A stretch of DNA of 64,000 nt. Origin: Demequina oxidasica. Its GTDB lineage: Bacteria; Actinomycetota; Actinomycetes; Actinomycetales; Demequinaceae. The position numbers and the translations under genes were made by a program. The notes under the pieces were generated by a model. That model saw only the letters and a list, made by a program, of their open reading frames with translations. It ran no database searches and was not told where the DNA came from. The stretch is from positions 647,312 through 711,311 of the forward strand of contig NZ_BBRE01000001.1 in the NCBI RefSeq assembly GCF_000975115.1. The letters are read 5' to 3'. Positions 1 through 9,140 of the stretch are shown here, in pieces; position 1 is the first letter of the stretch; each line of letters begins with the position of its first letter.

Positions 1-967
1 GGAAAGCGCGCTGCTTCTCTATCTGACGCCACTCGCCACCCTCGTGCCCGTTGTACGGGTAAACCTCCATGGCCTTGCCAACGCCCTGACCGGCGCGGTC
101 GCCGTACCAGTTGAAAGCGGCAAACGTGGTTGATGGTGGCACGATGGTATCCATGAGTGCTACCGACCACAGCGATGGTGCGTGGGCTCGCTTGGCAAAG
201 TTGACGCCGTCAAAGTAGCTCAGTGTGGTGAGCACCTGCTCGGCGCGGTCACGGTGGGTGCGTAGGAACTTCTGAATCTCGCCGAACGGGTTGTCGTCGG
301 TCAGTGCGATCGCACGCTCAAAGTGACACAAGAACGCAACATCCATGCAGGCCGCCTGCACGTCGGGCACCAGGGCCGAAACCGCAAGCGTGATGGCTCC
401 GCCCTGCGAGCCGCCATGGATGGCGACGCGGGAGGAATCTATCCCCGGCATCGTCCGTACGGCATCGACCGCGCGCACGCCGTCGGTGAAGACGCGGCGG
501 TAGTAGTACGTCTCTGGGGACTCAATACCGCGAGTCATGAACCCCGGGTGAGAGGGTCCCGAACCCTCGGGGTCCGCGGTCGCGCCGCCGTTACCCCACG
601 CTGAGCCCTGGCCGCGCGTGTCCATCACGAAGTACGCGTAACCAGCAGTTGCCCAGAACGTGTGCTCGATGGCGAGCGAGCGCCCGCCACCGTAGCCCGC
701 GTAATGCACGATCGCTGGTAGGTCGCCCTGCACGCCTGCGGGGCGCAGTAGCCAGCCCTTGACGGGCTGGCCGCCGTATCCCGGGAACGTGACGTCAAAG
801 ACATCGATATGCGGGAGCGGGTTGTCTACCGCCTCCAGGACCACTTCACCGCCGGCCGTTCGGGCCTCGGCGATGGTGCGCTCCCAGAACTCGTCAAAGT
901 CCGCAGGTTCGCGGATGTCCGGGCGGAACGCCTCGAGCTCCGCGAGCGGAAGGTCGTAGTGCGGCAA
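1..967 (-). CDS. acetyl xylan esterase / cephalosporin-C deacetylase family (3' end cut by window)
   Basis: This alpha/beta-hydrolase of the AXE1 family (carbohydrate esterase 7) removes acetyl groups from xylo-oligosaccharides or similar small acetylated substrates, probably in the cytoplasm because no signal peptide is seen. Reading starts at a TTG (codon for M-PHYDLPL), chosen because GGGAGGG lies just upstream and no ATG or GTG gives the family N-terminus. The nucleophile elbow GGSQGG places the catalytic Ser at residue 187. An Asp in ALMDTIVPP and a His in YNGHEGG near the C-terminus complete the triad. About 322 codons are visible and the family is about 320-325 residues, so only the last few are missing. 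The start lies 13 bp after the BI-1 stop, so the two genes are probably cotranscribed. Confidence 0.88.
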   Translation of the reverse strand, partial: MPHYDLPLAELEAFRPDIREPADFDEFWERTIAEARTAGGEVVLEAVDNPLPHIDVFDVTFPGYGGQPVKGWLLRPAGVQGDLPAIVHYAGYGGGRSLAIEHTFWATAGYAYFVMDTRGQGSAWGNGGATADPEGSGPSHPGFMTRGIESPETYYYRRVFTDGVRAVDAVRTMPGIDSSRVAIHGGSQGGAITLAVSALVPDVQAACMDVAFLCHFERAIALTDDNPFGEIQKFLRTHRDRAEQVLTTLSYFDGVNFAKRAHAPSLWSVALMDTIVPPSTTFAAFNWYGDRAGQGVGKAMEVYPYNGHEGGEWRQIEKQRAF

Positions 968-980
968 CGCCCGGCCCTCC

Positions 981-1835
981 CTAGCGGCGTCCGGAGAAGA
1001 TTGCGATGATGCGCAGGAACTCGATGTATAGCCAGATCAGGGTGACGATCAGGCCGAAGGCGGCCTTCCACTCGACCCAAGCCGGCATGCCGTTCTTGAC
1101 GGCGTTCTCGATGAAGTCGAAGTCCCCGATCAGCGACACACAGGCCAGGACCACGGCGAAGAGACCAATCAGGACGCCGAGCGGGATGCCGAAGATCTCG
1201 ACCGAGGTGCGCAGGCCCCACGCATTGGTCTCATCGTTCGGGCCAAAGATCATGATCATCACGTTCACCAGCGAGAACGCCAGGTAGGAGATCATGCCGA
1301 TCATCAGGAACTTCTGCATCTTGGGCGTATAACGAACCTTGCCCGACTTGTAGAGGGCGAGCACCACGCCGAAGGTCACACCGGTGGCGATGAGCGCCTG
1401 CAGGCCGGCACCAGGCACGTCATACGCGTCCTGGATCCACGTGGTGATGGCGCCAAGGAAGTAGCCCTGTGCCATCGCATAGAGCGCGATCAGTGCGGGC
1501 TTGGGGCGCTTCTGGAACGCGACAACCAGGCCGAGGACCATGCCGATGATCGCACCCGCGATCATGCCGATGGTGTTGGGGAACATGTAGCCGGGGATGG
1601 CGAACAGCAGGACTAGCAGACCAATACCAGAGGTCTTGGTGATGACGCCCTCGTAGGTCATGCGGCCGGTGTCTGCGGGGCCAGCATCCGGTGCGTTGAA
1701 CTGCGCGTTGAGGTTGGCGGTCTGAGTCGCGGTGACGGCACCACCCATGGACGCGCCGCTCAAGGCTGCGTTGTGCGCCTCGGCGCCGCTCGCGGGCTGG
1801 AATTCCTTGCCACGATTGAAGACTGGACTGGCCAC
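981..1835 (-). CDS. Bax inhibitor-1 / YccA family membrane protein
   Basis: This is a multi-spanning membrane protein of the BI-1/YccA family with about seven hydrophobic segments between residues 75 and 280; relatives are linked to calcium leak or membrane-protein quality control. I chose the GTG start at 1835, giving an N-terminus M-ASPVFNRGKEF like other actinobacterial members. A strong AGGAGG (1841-1846) precedes it by five bases. An ATG 11 codons upstream (1868) is in frame and is the alternative. A promoter TTGGCG-N17-TAAGAT sits at 1878-1906. Its predicted transcription start falls close to the 1868 ATG, so leaderless initiation there cannot be excluded. The exact physiological role is not readable from sequence. 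Confidence 0.87.
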   Translation of the reverse strand: MASPVFNRGKEFQPASGAEAHNAALSGASMGGAVTATQTANLNAQFNAPDAGPADTGRMTYEGVITKTSGIGLLVLLFAIPGYMFPNTIGMIAGAIIGMVLGLVVAFQKRPKPALIALYAMAQGYFLGAITTWIQDAYDVPGAGLQALIATGVTFGVVLALYKSGKVRYTPKMQKFLMIGMISYLAFSLVNVMIMIFGPNDETNAWGLRTSVEIFGIPLGVLIGLFAVVLACVSLIGDFDFIENAVKNGMPAWVEWKAAFGLIVTLIWLYIEFLRIIAIFSGRR

Positions 1836-1877
1836 GGGTTCCTCCTGTAGGGCTGTTACGCGGGTCATGCGCTCGCA

Positions 1878-1906
1878 ATCTTACCGGTGCCGCGGGGCGT
1901 CGCCAA
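1878..1906 (-). promoter_or_regulatory. promoter for the BI-1 / acetyl xylan esterase pair
   Basis: On the minus strand a -35 TTGGCG (1901-1906) and a -10 TAAGAT (1878-1883) are separated by exactly 17 bp, close to the housekeeping sigma consensus. Transcription would begin near 1868-1871. Seen by eye, not tested. Confidence 0.6.
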
Positions 1907-1934
1907 GAACGTTCGCGCTGCGCACAATCCGCGC

Positions 1935-2303
1935 TTAACTCTCCTGCTTGTCGAGCGTGCCTAGTTGCGCCCCGGTGCTGTCCATCAGGTGCATCGCATC
2001 AAAGTCGATGGTCGCGCTGACGGCATTGGCCAGCCAGGTGTCGACATCCGGGCAGGCCATGCGCGTCGAGGCGAACGGTCCAAACTCAACCGTGTCCCCC
2101 TCCAGCGTCCAGTTGCCGTTGAGGGTGTTGCAGCCGTCGGTGCCAGTGACTGTTCCGTCACTGGACAGAATCAGCTGCGGGTTGGCGTTGTCCGCGGCTC
2201 CCCAAGTTCCCACCGGGTCAGGCGCGGTGGAACTCGAGCATCCGGACATCATCAACACCAATCCCGCGGCGGACGCCGCGATCCATCGAGTTGTTACAGC
2301 CAT
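1935..2303 (-). CDS. META-domain lipoprotein
   Basis: This is a 122-residue secreted lipoprotein. The N-terminus has a basic start, a hydrophobic stretch and a lipobox ending MSGC, so the mature protein should be anchored to the outer face of the membrane by its Cys. The remaining residues form a META/HslJ-like domain: the features GTWG, then LSSDGTVTGTDGCNTLNGNW, then a FGPFASTRMACP segment are characteristic. The function of META domains is poorly known; HslJ is linked to novobiocin resistance in E. coli. The ATG at 2303 was chosen because AAGGTGG precedes it; the reading frame extends further up into the tRNA, but that part is not coding. It lies between the tRNA and the BI-1 promoter and appears to be a single gene. 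Confidence 0.75.
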   Translation of the reverse strand: MAVTTRWIAASAAGLVLMMSGCSSSTAPDPVGTWGAADNANPQLILSSDGTVTGTDGCNTLNGNWTLEGDTVEFGPFASTRMACPDVDTWLANAVSATIDFDAMHLMDSTGAQLGTLDKQES

Positions 2304-2355
2304 GAGAGCCCACCTTCTGCCGTTGGGTACCAACCTACGCGCCACGAAGTGAACG

Positions 2356-2429
2356 TGCCCCCGGCGGGACTTGAACCCGCACTGTGCCGATTTTAAGTCG
2401 GCTGCCTCTGCCAATTGGGCTACGGGGGC
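2356..2429 (-). tRNA. tRNA-Leu, anticodon UAA (short variable loop)
   Basis: A 74-nt cloverleaf is visible on the minus strand. It has a 7-bp acceptor stem GCCCCCG/CGGGGGC with discriminator A, a GCC/GGC D stem, an anticodon stem GCCGA/TCGGC around the loop CTTAAAA, and a T arm GCGGG-TTCAAGT-CCCGC. The loop gives anticodon TAA, reading UUA leucine codons. The variable loop is only five bases (ACAGT), whereas bacterial tRNA-Leu normally has a long variable arm; see findings. CCA is not encoded. Confidence 0.85.
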
Positions 2430-2499
2430 GCGGCGCCTCACGCGTGCGAGCGAGGTACCGAGGTTGCTGTACTTCCAGAAGAGTACTGGTGAATAACAG

Positions 2500-3456
2500 T
2501 TAGGCGCGAGCGGCTACCGAGAACGCGATGCCGTCAAGGATGTCGTGCTCACTGGTCACGGTGGCGTCTAGCGAGCCCCCGGCAGCGACGACCTGGTCGC
2601 GTACTCGCGTGATGACCACGCGCCACACCAGGGCACCGGCTCCGATGACATCTACGCGGCCAGGGTGCATGAACGGCATAGCCGCCCGCTCCGCGCGGGT
2701 CGCGCTCAATAACTGGTCGCAGGACCGGATGGCCGCATCGATGGACAGCTCCGCGCCGTTGATGGCATCCCGGTCGTACCCGCTCAGCCCCAGCGCGTGC
2801 GCCGTGACTGTAGTGATGGTGCCCGCGAGTCCCACCAGCGAGCGGGCCTGCGCGACCGGCACCTGTGCCAGCGCTACGTCGAACGCCGCGTTGACGTCGG
2901 CCGTAGCCGCGTCGATCTCTGCCGCCGTCGGCGGGTCGCTCACCAGGTGACGCTCGGTCATACGCACGCAGCCCACGTCCATCGAGTGGGCGCCCGCAGG
3001 CGAACGCTCACCCAAAACCATCTCCGTGGAGCCTCCTCCCAGGTCCACGACCAGATAGGGCGCTGGCCGCGTGGGGTCAATGACGCTGACGGCACCTCTG
3101 AAGCTCAGCGCAGCTTCCTCATCGCCGCTGATGACCTCGGGCTCAACGCCCAGGCGAGACTTCACCCCGGAGATGAACTCGTCCCGATTGCGCGCATCTC
3201 GCGTCGCGGAGGTGGCCACAAAGCGAATGTGGCTCACGCCGTGCTCGCGGCAGGCGGCCGCGTATTCGTCGACCGCAGCGAAGGTGCGCTCAAGCGCTTC
3301 TGCCGCGAATTCGCCGGTCTTGTCCACGCCCTGGCCCAAGCGCACCACCGTCATGGTGCGAACGATGTCCGTCAGCGACGAGCCGTCCGCGCTCACGTCG
3401 GCGATGAGGAGCCGGATGGAGTTGGTGCCACAGTCCACTGCTGCCACGCGGGTCAT
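2500..3456 (-). CDS. Ppx/GppA family phosphatase (exopolyphosphatase / pppGpp phosphohydrolase)
   Basis: This 318-residue ASKHA-fold phosphatase cleaves terminal phosphate from polyphosphate or from pppGpp in the cytoplasm. The first nucleotide-binding motif is DCGTNSIRLL at residues 8-17. The conserved ISGDEEA stands at 109-115 and the second phosphate motif DLGGGSTEM at 138-146. The length matches the short actinobacterial form (such as Ppx1/Ppx2 of mycobacteria, about 310-340 residues) and lacks the C-terminal HD domain of E. coli Ppx. The start overlaps the DUF501 stop by one base (TGATG), so translation is probably coupled. The placement after eno, ftsB and DUF501 is conserved across Actinobacteria. 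I cannot separate the polyphosphate from the pppGpp activity by sequence. Confidence 0.92.
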   Translation of the reverse strand: MTRVAAVDCGTNSIRLLIADVSADGSSLTDIVRTMTVVRLGQGVDKTGEFAAEALERTFAAVDEYAAACREHGVSHIRFVATSATRDARNRDEFISGVKSRLGVEPEVISGDEEAALSFRGAVSVIDPTRPAPYLVVDLGGGSTEMVLGERSPAGAHSMDVGCVRMTERHLVSDPPTAAEIDAATADVNAAFDVALAQVPVAQARSLVGLAGTITTVTAHALGLSGYDRDAINGAELSIDAAIRSCDQLLSATRAERAAMPFMHPGRVDVIGAGALVWRVVITRVRDQVVAAGGSLDATVTSEHDILDGIAFSVAARA

Positions 3457-3995
3457 CAGTTGTCTCCGTCGTCGTCGGACGCCTCGTCGTCAAGAATCAC
3501 GCCGCACGTGCAGCGGTCCGGCCGCCACTGGTGCGCGATCAGCGCAAGCGCCTCATCTCCCAACGGGTTCACGCCAGGCCCGGAGGCCAGCGAGTGCCCT
3601 ACCAACACGTGCAGGCACTTCACGCGGTCGGGCATGCCTCCCGCGGAGATGCCGTGAATCTCCGGCACCTCGCCCAGCGCGAGGCGCTCCTCGAGGTAAC
3701 GCTCGTGCGCGGCACGGTAAGCGTCGGCAAGGTCACTGTCCTGACCCAAGCGATCCTGCATCGTCTTCATCACGCCGTTGGCCTCAAGCGTAGACACGGC
3801 GCTGGTCGCATCCGGGTGTGTGAGGTAGTACTGCGTGGGGAAGGGGGTGCCGTCAGGCAGACGCGGGGCGGTGTGCACCACGGTGGGATTGCCACATACG
3901 CAGCGGGCGGCGATCGCCACCACTCCCCTGGGTTCACGGCCTAGTTGCGCGCGCAGCACCGCGATGTCGGCTGCGAGGACGGGGGTGTCATTCAC
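3456..3995 (-). CDS. DUF501 domain protein
   Basis: This is a 179-residue protein of the DUF501 family, which is found mainly in Actinobacteria at this exact position between ftsB and ppx. It carries a CVCG pair at residues 32-35, the family motif KCLHVLVGH and a second CTCG pair at about 162-165, so a metal site formed by four Cys is possible. An acidic tail (DDEASDDDGDN) ends the protein. There is no signal peptide or membrane segment. The gene overlaps ftsB by four bases (ATGA) and ppx by one, showing tight operon organisation. The family has no established biochemical function; its neighbours suggest a role near cell division or phosphate/nucleotide metabolism, but that is inference. Confidence 0.9.
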   Translation of the reverse strand: MNDTPVLAADIAVLRAQLGREPRGVVAIAARCVCGNPTVVHTAPRLPDGTPFPTQYYLTHPDATSAVSTLEANGVMKTMQDRLGQDSDLADAYRAAHERYLEERLALGEVPEIHGISAGGMPDRVKCLHVLVGHSLASGPGVNPLGDEALALIAHQWRPDRCTCGVILDDEASDDDGDN

Positions 3996-4783
3996 TCGGA
4001 GAAGTCTACGTTGGCAATCGACGAGTCAGTCGTGCCGTCGGCATCCGTGGTCTTCTCCGCGTTCTTGGTTGACGGATTGCCGTCCTGAGTGACCCGTGGC
4101 ACCGCAGATGACTCGGGGACAACTGCCCCGGGCGGGGCCTGCGCATCGTCTGCTGCATCGGTACCGTTGCCGGCCACCAGGATGGAGCCCCACAAGGTGT
4201 CATACCAGGTGTTACCTGCAAATTGACTTGGGTCAGCGATGGACTCGGACTTCTCAGCCTCGTCCGTCGTGACCGTCTCTGGATCCACGACGCGGTAGGG
4301 GGTCTCGCCGGGGAACACGTACGCGAGGCGTTCGCGGGCCTGTGCGACTAGGAAGGACGGGTCGTCCCAACGGGCAACCTCCCCGTTCAGATCGTCAACC
4401 TCGGCTTGCGCGGCCGCCGCATCCGCGCGCAGCTCCTGAAGTTGTTGCTGCTGCTCAAAGTAGACCCGCAGCGACGGCATGATCAGCGCGAGGGCGAGCA
4501 TCACTACACCTGCGATGACGGCGGTACGCCACGACAGCATGGCCGTCCACGAGCCACGCGCCTTGGCCGGCTCGAGGCGAGGTTTGGGCATCGAGGTGTT
4601 GCGCCCGGGACCGCTGGGCCCACCGGGTCGCGCCTGCGACTTGCGCACGCCGCTGGTGCGGACACTGCCTGTGGTGGGCGCCTTTACTCTTCGCGCTGAC
4701 GGTCGCTGCCCGGCACTTGCGCCCGGGCGCGCGGTGGTTCGCGACGACGAACGCGGCGCGCCGGGACGGCTGGGGGCAGACAT
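3992..4783 (-). CDS. ftsB: septum formation initiator (FtsB/DivIC family)
   Basis: This is a bitopic membrane protein of the divisome. In the family, FtsB/DivIC pairs with FtsL and FtsQ/DivIB to activate septal peptidoglycan synthesis. Residues 1-80 are a basic, Pro/Ser/Arg-rich cytoplasmic tail typical of actinobacterial members. One membrane segment lies at about 86-105, then a coiled coil at about 106-138 (EQQQQLQELRADAAAAQAEV). The conserved block WDDPSFLVAQARERLAYV and FPGETPYRVVDP follows at 139-168. An acidic, low-complexity C-terminal extension runs to residue 263, making it much longer than E. coli FtsB (about 100). It starts 84 bp after eno and overlaps DUF501. Confidence 0.88.
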   Translation of the reverse strand: MSAPSRPGAPRSSSRTTARPGASAGQRPSARRVKAPTTGSVRTSGVRKSQARPGGPSGPGRNTSMPKPRLEPAKARGSWTAMLSWRTAVIAGVVMLALALIMPSLRVYFEQQQQLQELRADAAAAQAEVDDLNGEVARWDDPSFLVAQARERLAYVFPGETPYRVVDPETVTTDEAEKSESIADPSQFAGNTWYDTLWGSILVAGNGTDAADDAQAPPGAVVPESSAVPRVTQDGNPSTKNAEKTTDADGTTDSSIANVDFSE

Positions 4784-4867
4784 GCCCCCATTGTCCCGGC
4801 GCGCCGCGCCAGTTGACTGCTGCCGAGGCAGCGAGTCGCGTAATTCAGTTTTTTACGAGCGTCAGAT

Positions 4868-6223
<1,356 letters not shown>

Positions 6224-6919
6224 CTAGGTCCCGGTGGGGGGTGCCCCAGGTGAATCTTTGGTGACGCCTGCCTCCGCCTCGCGTGCCGCAGCCTCGAATG
6301 CGCGCGTCGCGTCGCGTAGCTCAGTCTCCGCGTCAACGCCCTCGGCCTGAGCTCGCGCCACCAGTGCGAACAGTTGCTGCCCGATGCTGACGCCGGCGGG
6401 GTCGCGCACGGCCAGTTTGGCGCGGGTCGCGCGGCCAAGCACCTTCTGTGCGCGGGCGAGGGCGGGCAAAGCTGCGGGCACGCCGTCCATGACGGACTCG
6501 CGGCCCTGAGTGCGAGCCTTGATGTCGTCCCACCGTTCGCGCACGGCCGATGCGGTGGTGGGCGGTGCGGAACCGTCGCCGGAAATTTCCCCCGCCGCGG
6601 CATAGTCCGCGTCGAAGACGTGCGGGTGGCGCTGTATCAACTTGTCAGCGCACGTGTTGGCGACGTCGTCCAGGTCGAATGGCTCGTCAGCATGCTCCTG
6701 TGCGATGCGGGCGTGGAAGACCACCTGCAGCAGGACGTCGCCCAACTCCTCGCGCATTTCGGCGCGCGAGCCGACCTCCACCGCATCGGCGAATTCGTAA
6801 GTCTCTTCTATCGCGTAGCGCACGAGCGACTCGTGAGTCTGCTCGGCGTCCCATGGGCACCCGCCCGGTGAACGCAGGCGGTCCATGACCTCTGTGAGTC
6901 GGTCGACTCCGTTAGCCAC
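6224..6919 (-). CDS. mazG: MazG nucleoside triphosphate pyrophosphohydrolase
   Basis: This all-alpha NTP pyrophosphatase hydrolyses (d)NTPs to NMPs and pyrophosphate, removing aberrant or oxidised nucleotides. The MazG signature PGGCPWDAEQTH occupies residues 18-29. The magnesium-binding Glu/Asp residues are in EETYE (38-42) and EELGD (57-61), followed by LLQVVFHARIAQE. At 231 residues it has one intact MazG domain plus a C-terminal segment (ALARAQKVLGRATRAK) that is the remnant of the second domain, as in other Actinobacteria. It overlaps the preceding lipoprotein gene by 8 bp. In most Gram-positives mfd lies close upstream of mazG; here the fucose island separates them. Confidence 0.93.
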   Translation of the reverse strand: MANGVDRLTEVMDRLRSPGGCPWDAEQTHESLVRYAIEETYEFADAVEVGSRAEMREELGDVLLQVVFHARIAQEHADEPFDLDDVANTCADKLIQRHPHVFDADYAAAGEISGDGSAPPTTASAVRERWDDIKARTQGRESVMDGVPAALPALARAQKVLGRATRAKLAVRDPAGVSIGQQLFALVARAQAEGVDAETELRDATRAFEAAAREAEAGVTKDSPGAPPTGT

Positions 6920-7523
6920 GTGCTACCCAGGACGAGTCCGCGTCGACAAACGCGTTCACGTGCTGGAAAGGAATGTAAGACTGAGCGCCGAGCTGCTGCT
7001 GCTCTGCCGTGCCCTTGGCGTCAGCGACCGAGGACAAGAAGGCGTCCACGCTGATCTCGCCGTTGCGCGGGCTGATCTTGGCGTCGGCAGCGGCATCCTC
7101 GATGATGGCCTTCAGTTCCGCGTCCCCGCCGTCGATCGCGAGCACTGCCAAAGCAAACTGCGACTCAAACGCGTAGACAAAGTCATCGCTTGGCTCGGCC
7201 GTGATGCCGAGTCCCTCAAACCACTGCTCAGCAAGGCGCTTGGAGTCCGCGGAGTGGATGGGGGTGCCGCGCTCAGCGCACGCAGCCAGGAGGTCGTCGT
7301 GGAGCAACTCCATGGTCAACACCTCGTCACGCGACGAGATCAGTGCACCCTGCGTTTCCTGCGCCCACGCGGCGAACGTGGCGTCTACGTCGGCATTGGT
7401 AATGGTGGTGCCCTGGTACTCGGACGCGGTGCCGGCGGGGGCTCCCTGTCCGGGGACCGCGCAGCCCGCGAGCGCGAGGACCGCAAAGGCCGCAACAACA
7501 AGACGTGAACGAACGTGACTCAT
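6912..7523 (-). CDS. lipoprotein, SurA-N-like, upstream of mazG
   Basis: This is a putative exported lipoprotein of about 203 residues. It has a short basic N-terminus, a hydrophobic core VVAAFAVLALAGC with lipobox LAGC, then a helical body. The segment ITNADVDATFAAWAQETQG near residue 45 resembles the N-terminal domain of SurA/PrsA-type peptidyl-prolyl isomerase chaperones, but no catalytic parvulin domain follows, so a chaperone-like role outside the membrane is inference. I chose the ATG at 7523 (MSHVRSR) because AGGA lies at proper distance; an in-frame ATG three codons up is possible. A lipoprotein in this position, before mazG, is common in Actinobacteria (in mycobacteria lpqU is nearby, though of a different type). 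Confidence 0.7.
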   Translation of the reverse strand: MSHVRSRLVVAAFAVLALAGCAVPGQGAPAGTASEYQGTTITNADVDATFAAWAQETQGALISSRDEVLTMELLHDDLLAACAERGTPIHSADSKRLAEQWFEGLGITAEPSDDFVYAFESQFALAVLAIDGGDAELKAIIEDAAADAKISPRNGEISVDAFLSSVADAKGTAEQQQLGAQSYIPFQHVNAFVDADSSWVARG

Positions 7524-7535
7524 GGCTCTCATCCT

Positions 7536-7570
7536 AGCGCCGGCGCCGAGGTGGTCTTGATGCCGGCGCT
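7536..7570 (-). terminator. hairpin at the end of the sugar-acid operon
   Basis: A 9-bp perfect stem AGCGCCGGC / GCCGGCGCT (7536-7544 and 7562-7570) with a 17-nt loop lies between the lldD stop and the lipoprotein start on the same strand. There is no T-run, so it is a weak or Rho-assisted terminator candidate. Confidence 0.35.
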
Positions 7571-7578
7571 CAACATCC

Positions 7579-8805
7579 CTACCGGGGGCTTATTCGCCGC
7601 AATTGAGTGACGTGCCCCGGATTCAACTCCTCGAGGGACGCGACTCCCAGCAAGCGCATGGTCCGTTCGATCTCGCCCTTGAGTATGGCGATCGCGCGGT
7701 CAACTCCCTCGCGGCCGCCCGCCATCAGGCCATACAGATACGCGCGGCCCACCATCGTGAACTTAGCGCCGGTAGCAATAGCCGCCACCACGTCCGCTCC
7801 AGACATGATGCCCGTGTCGAGGTGGACCTCCAGATCCTCCCCCACCTCGCGCACCACGTCCGGCAGAAGATGGAACGGTATGGGCGCGCGGTCGAGTTGC
7901 CGACCCCCGTGGTTCGACAAGGTGATGCCGTCCATGCCAAGATCCGCAAGTGTGCGTGCATCCGCAAGGTTCTGCACCCCCTTAACCACGAGCTTGCCCC
8001 GCCACTGCTCCTTAATCCATGCCAGGTCCTCGAACGTCGCGCCGGGGTCGAACATCGTCTCGTGAAGCTCTGCCGCGGTGCCATTCCAGGCGGTCAACGA
8101 CGCGACTTCCAACCGCCGCGTGGTCAGGAAGTTAAACCACCACTCGGGCCGGGGAATGGCGTTGAGGATTGTCGCGGCGGTGAGTGCAGGCGGAATCGTG
8201 AAGCCGTTGCGCTTGTCACGTGGCCGGAAGCCGGAGACGGGTACGTCCACGGTGACCAACAGCGAGTCGTAGCCAGCCGTCGCAGCGCGCTCGAGGAGCG
8301 CCATGGAGCGTTCGCGGTCCTTCCACATATAGAGCTGAAACCAGTGACGCCCGCCGGGAGTAGAGGCGGCAACCTCCTCGATGGAGGTGGTGCTCATCGT
8401 GGACAGCGCGAACGGGATACCTGCGGCCGCGGCAGCCCCAGCGCCCGCCACTTCGCCCTCGGAGTGCATCAGGCGCGTGTAGCCCGTGGGGGCGATGCCG
8501 AACGGCAGTTCAACGCGCGAACCCAGAACGTCCCATCCCGTATCGAGCCGCGACACGTCGCGAAGGATCGCCGGATGGAATTCGATCTCCTGAAACGCTT
8601 CGCGCGCACGCTGCAGGGACAATTCCTCCTCGGCCGCGCCATCGGTGTAGTCGAACGCACCCTTGGGAGTCCTGCGCTTCGCGATGGCCCTCAGGTCCGC
8701 GATGGTGTGAGCCGCAGCTAGCCTGCGCTTGCGGGCATCAAACTCAGGTCGCTTGAAGCGGATCAAGGGAGCAAGCTCTACCGGCCGCGGGAAGTGGCGT
8801 TCCAT
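7579..8805 (-). CDS. lldD: FMN-dependent alpha-hydroxy-acid (L-lactate) dehydrogenase
   Basis: This TIM-barrel flavoenzyme oxidises L-2-hydroxy acids such as L-lactate to the keto acid. Motifs are [10 protein letters not shown] (103-112), Lys275 in KLVVKGVQ, the catalytic base His299 and Arg302 in [13 protein letters not shown], and the FMN phosphate loop [10 protein letters not shown] followed by [14 protein letters not shown]. With the ATG at 8805 the protein has 408 residues; GGGG stands just before this start, and an in-frame upstream start would run into the mutarotase gene. It is the last gene of the operon. L-lactate is a product of oxidative L-fucose degradation, so this enzyme would turn it into pyruvate. 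The electron acceptor (quinone or oxygen) cannot be told from sequence. Confidence 0.85.
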   Translation of the reverse strand: MERHFPRPVELAPLIRFKRPEFDARKRRLAAAHTIADLRAIAKRRTPKGAFDYTDGAAEEELSLQRAREAFQEIEFHPAILRDVSRLDTGWDVLGSRVELPFGIAPTGYTRLMHSEGEVAGAGAAAAAGIPFALSTMSTTSIEEVAASTPGGRHWFQLYMWKDRERSMALLERAATAGYDSLLVTVDVPVSGFRPRDKRNGFTIPPALTAATILNAIPRPEWWFNFLTTRRLEVASLTAWNGTAAELHETMFDPGATFEDLAWIKEQWRGKLVVKGVQNLADARTLADLGMDGITLSNHGGRQLDRAPIPFHLLPDVVREVGEDLEVHLDTGIMSGADVVAAIATGAKFTMVGRAYLYGLMAGGREGVDRAIAILKGEIERTMRLLGVASLEELNPGHVTQLRRISPR

Positions 8806-8816
8806 GGAGTACCCCG

Positions 8817-9140
8817 TCAGTCCGTGTGGAAGATCTCCGGCAACTCGTGCCACCACTCGCCCTCAACCCGTTCGGCCACAGGGCGCTGTAGGGGTGAGCA
8901 CACGGCCCACCAGCGCTGAGTCTCCGGATCCTTCGCCATCTCGGCCATGTCCGCCTCGTAGTCCTCGCCGTCGTACTCGAAGTACGACACCAGCAATTCC
9001 CCGTAGCGGTAGATCGAATAGTTGGTGATGTGGCTGGCGCTGATCTGGGCGAGCACCGCGGGCCACACCGCTGCGTGGATTCGCTCGTACTCCTCCACAT
9101 GCTCGGGCGGAAGCCCGATCACGGAGGCGACGCGGCGCAT
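8817..9140 (-). CDS. L-rhamnose/L-fucose mutarotase family protein
   Basis: This is a 107-residue protein of the RhaM/YiiL (DUF718) family, a small dimeric alpha-beta barrel that interconverts the alpha and beta anomers of 6-deoxyhexoses. Features are the N-terminal [20 protein letters not shown] with the conserved YxxxH, then [19 protein letters not shown], and the C-terminal [11 protein letters not shown]. The last of these corresponds to the conserved WW...P..Q.P block. Its start overlaps the stop of the SDR gene by one base. In this operon it should supply the anomer used by the sugar dehydrogenase. Whether the natural substrate is L-fucose or L-rhamnose is not decided by sequence alone; the L-fuconate dehydratase next to it favours L-fucose. 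Confidence 0.85.
   Translation of the reverse strand: MRRVASVIGLPPEHVEEYERIHAAVWPAVLAQISASHITNYSIYRYGELLVSYFEYDGEDYEADMAEMAKDPETQRWWAVCSPLQRPVAERVEGEWWHELPEIFHTD

Noticed and set aside
4819..4832. Hairpin GCTGC-CGAG-GCAGC between eno and ftsB as a terminator
   Set aside because: Only five base pairs, with no T-tract, and the downstream genes appear to belong to the same operon.
7597..8724. Long open frames on the plus strand opposite lldD and other minus-strand genes
   Set aside because: They mirror high-GC codon bias of real genes, lack ribosome sites and carry no family motif.
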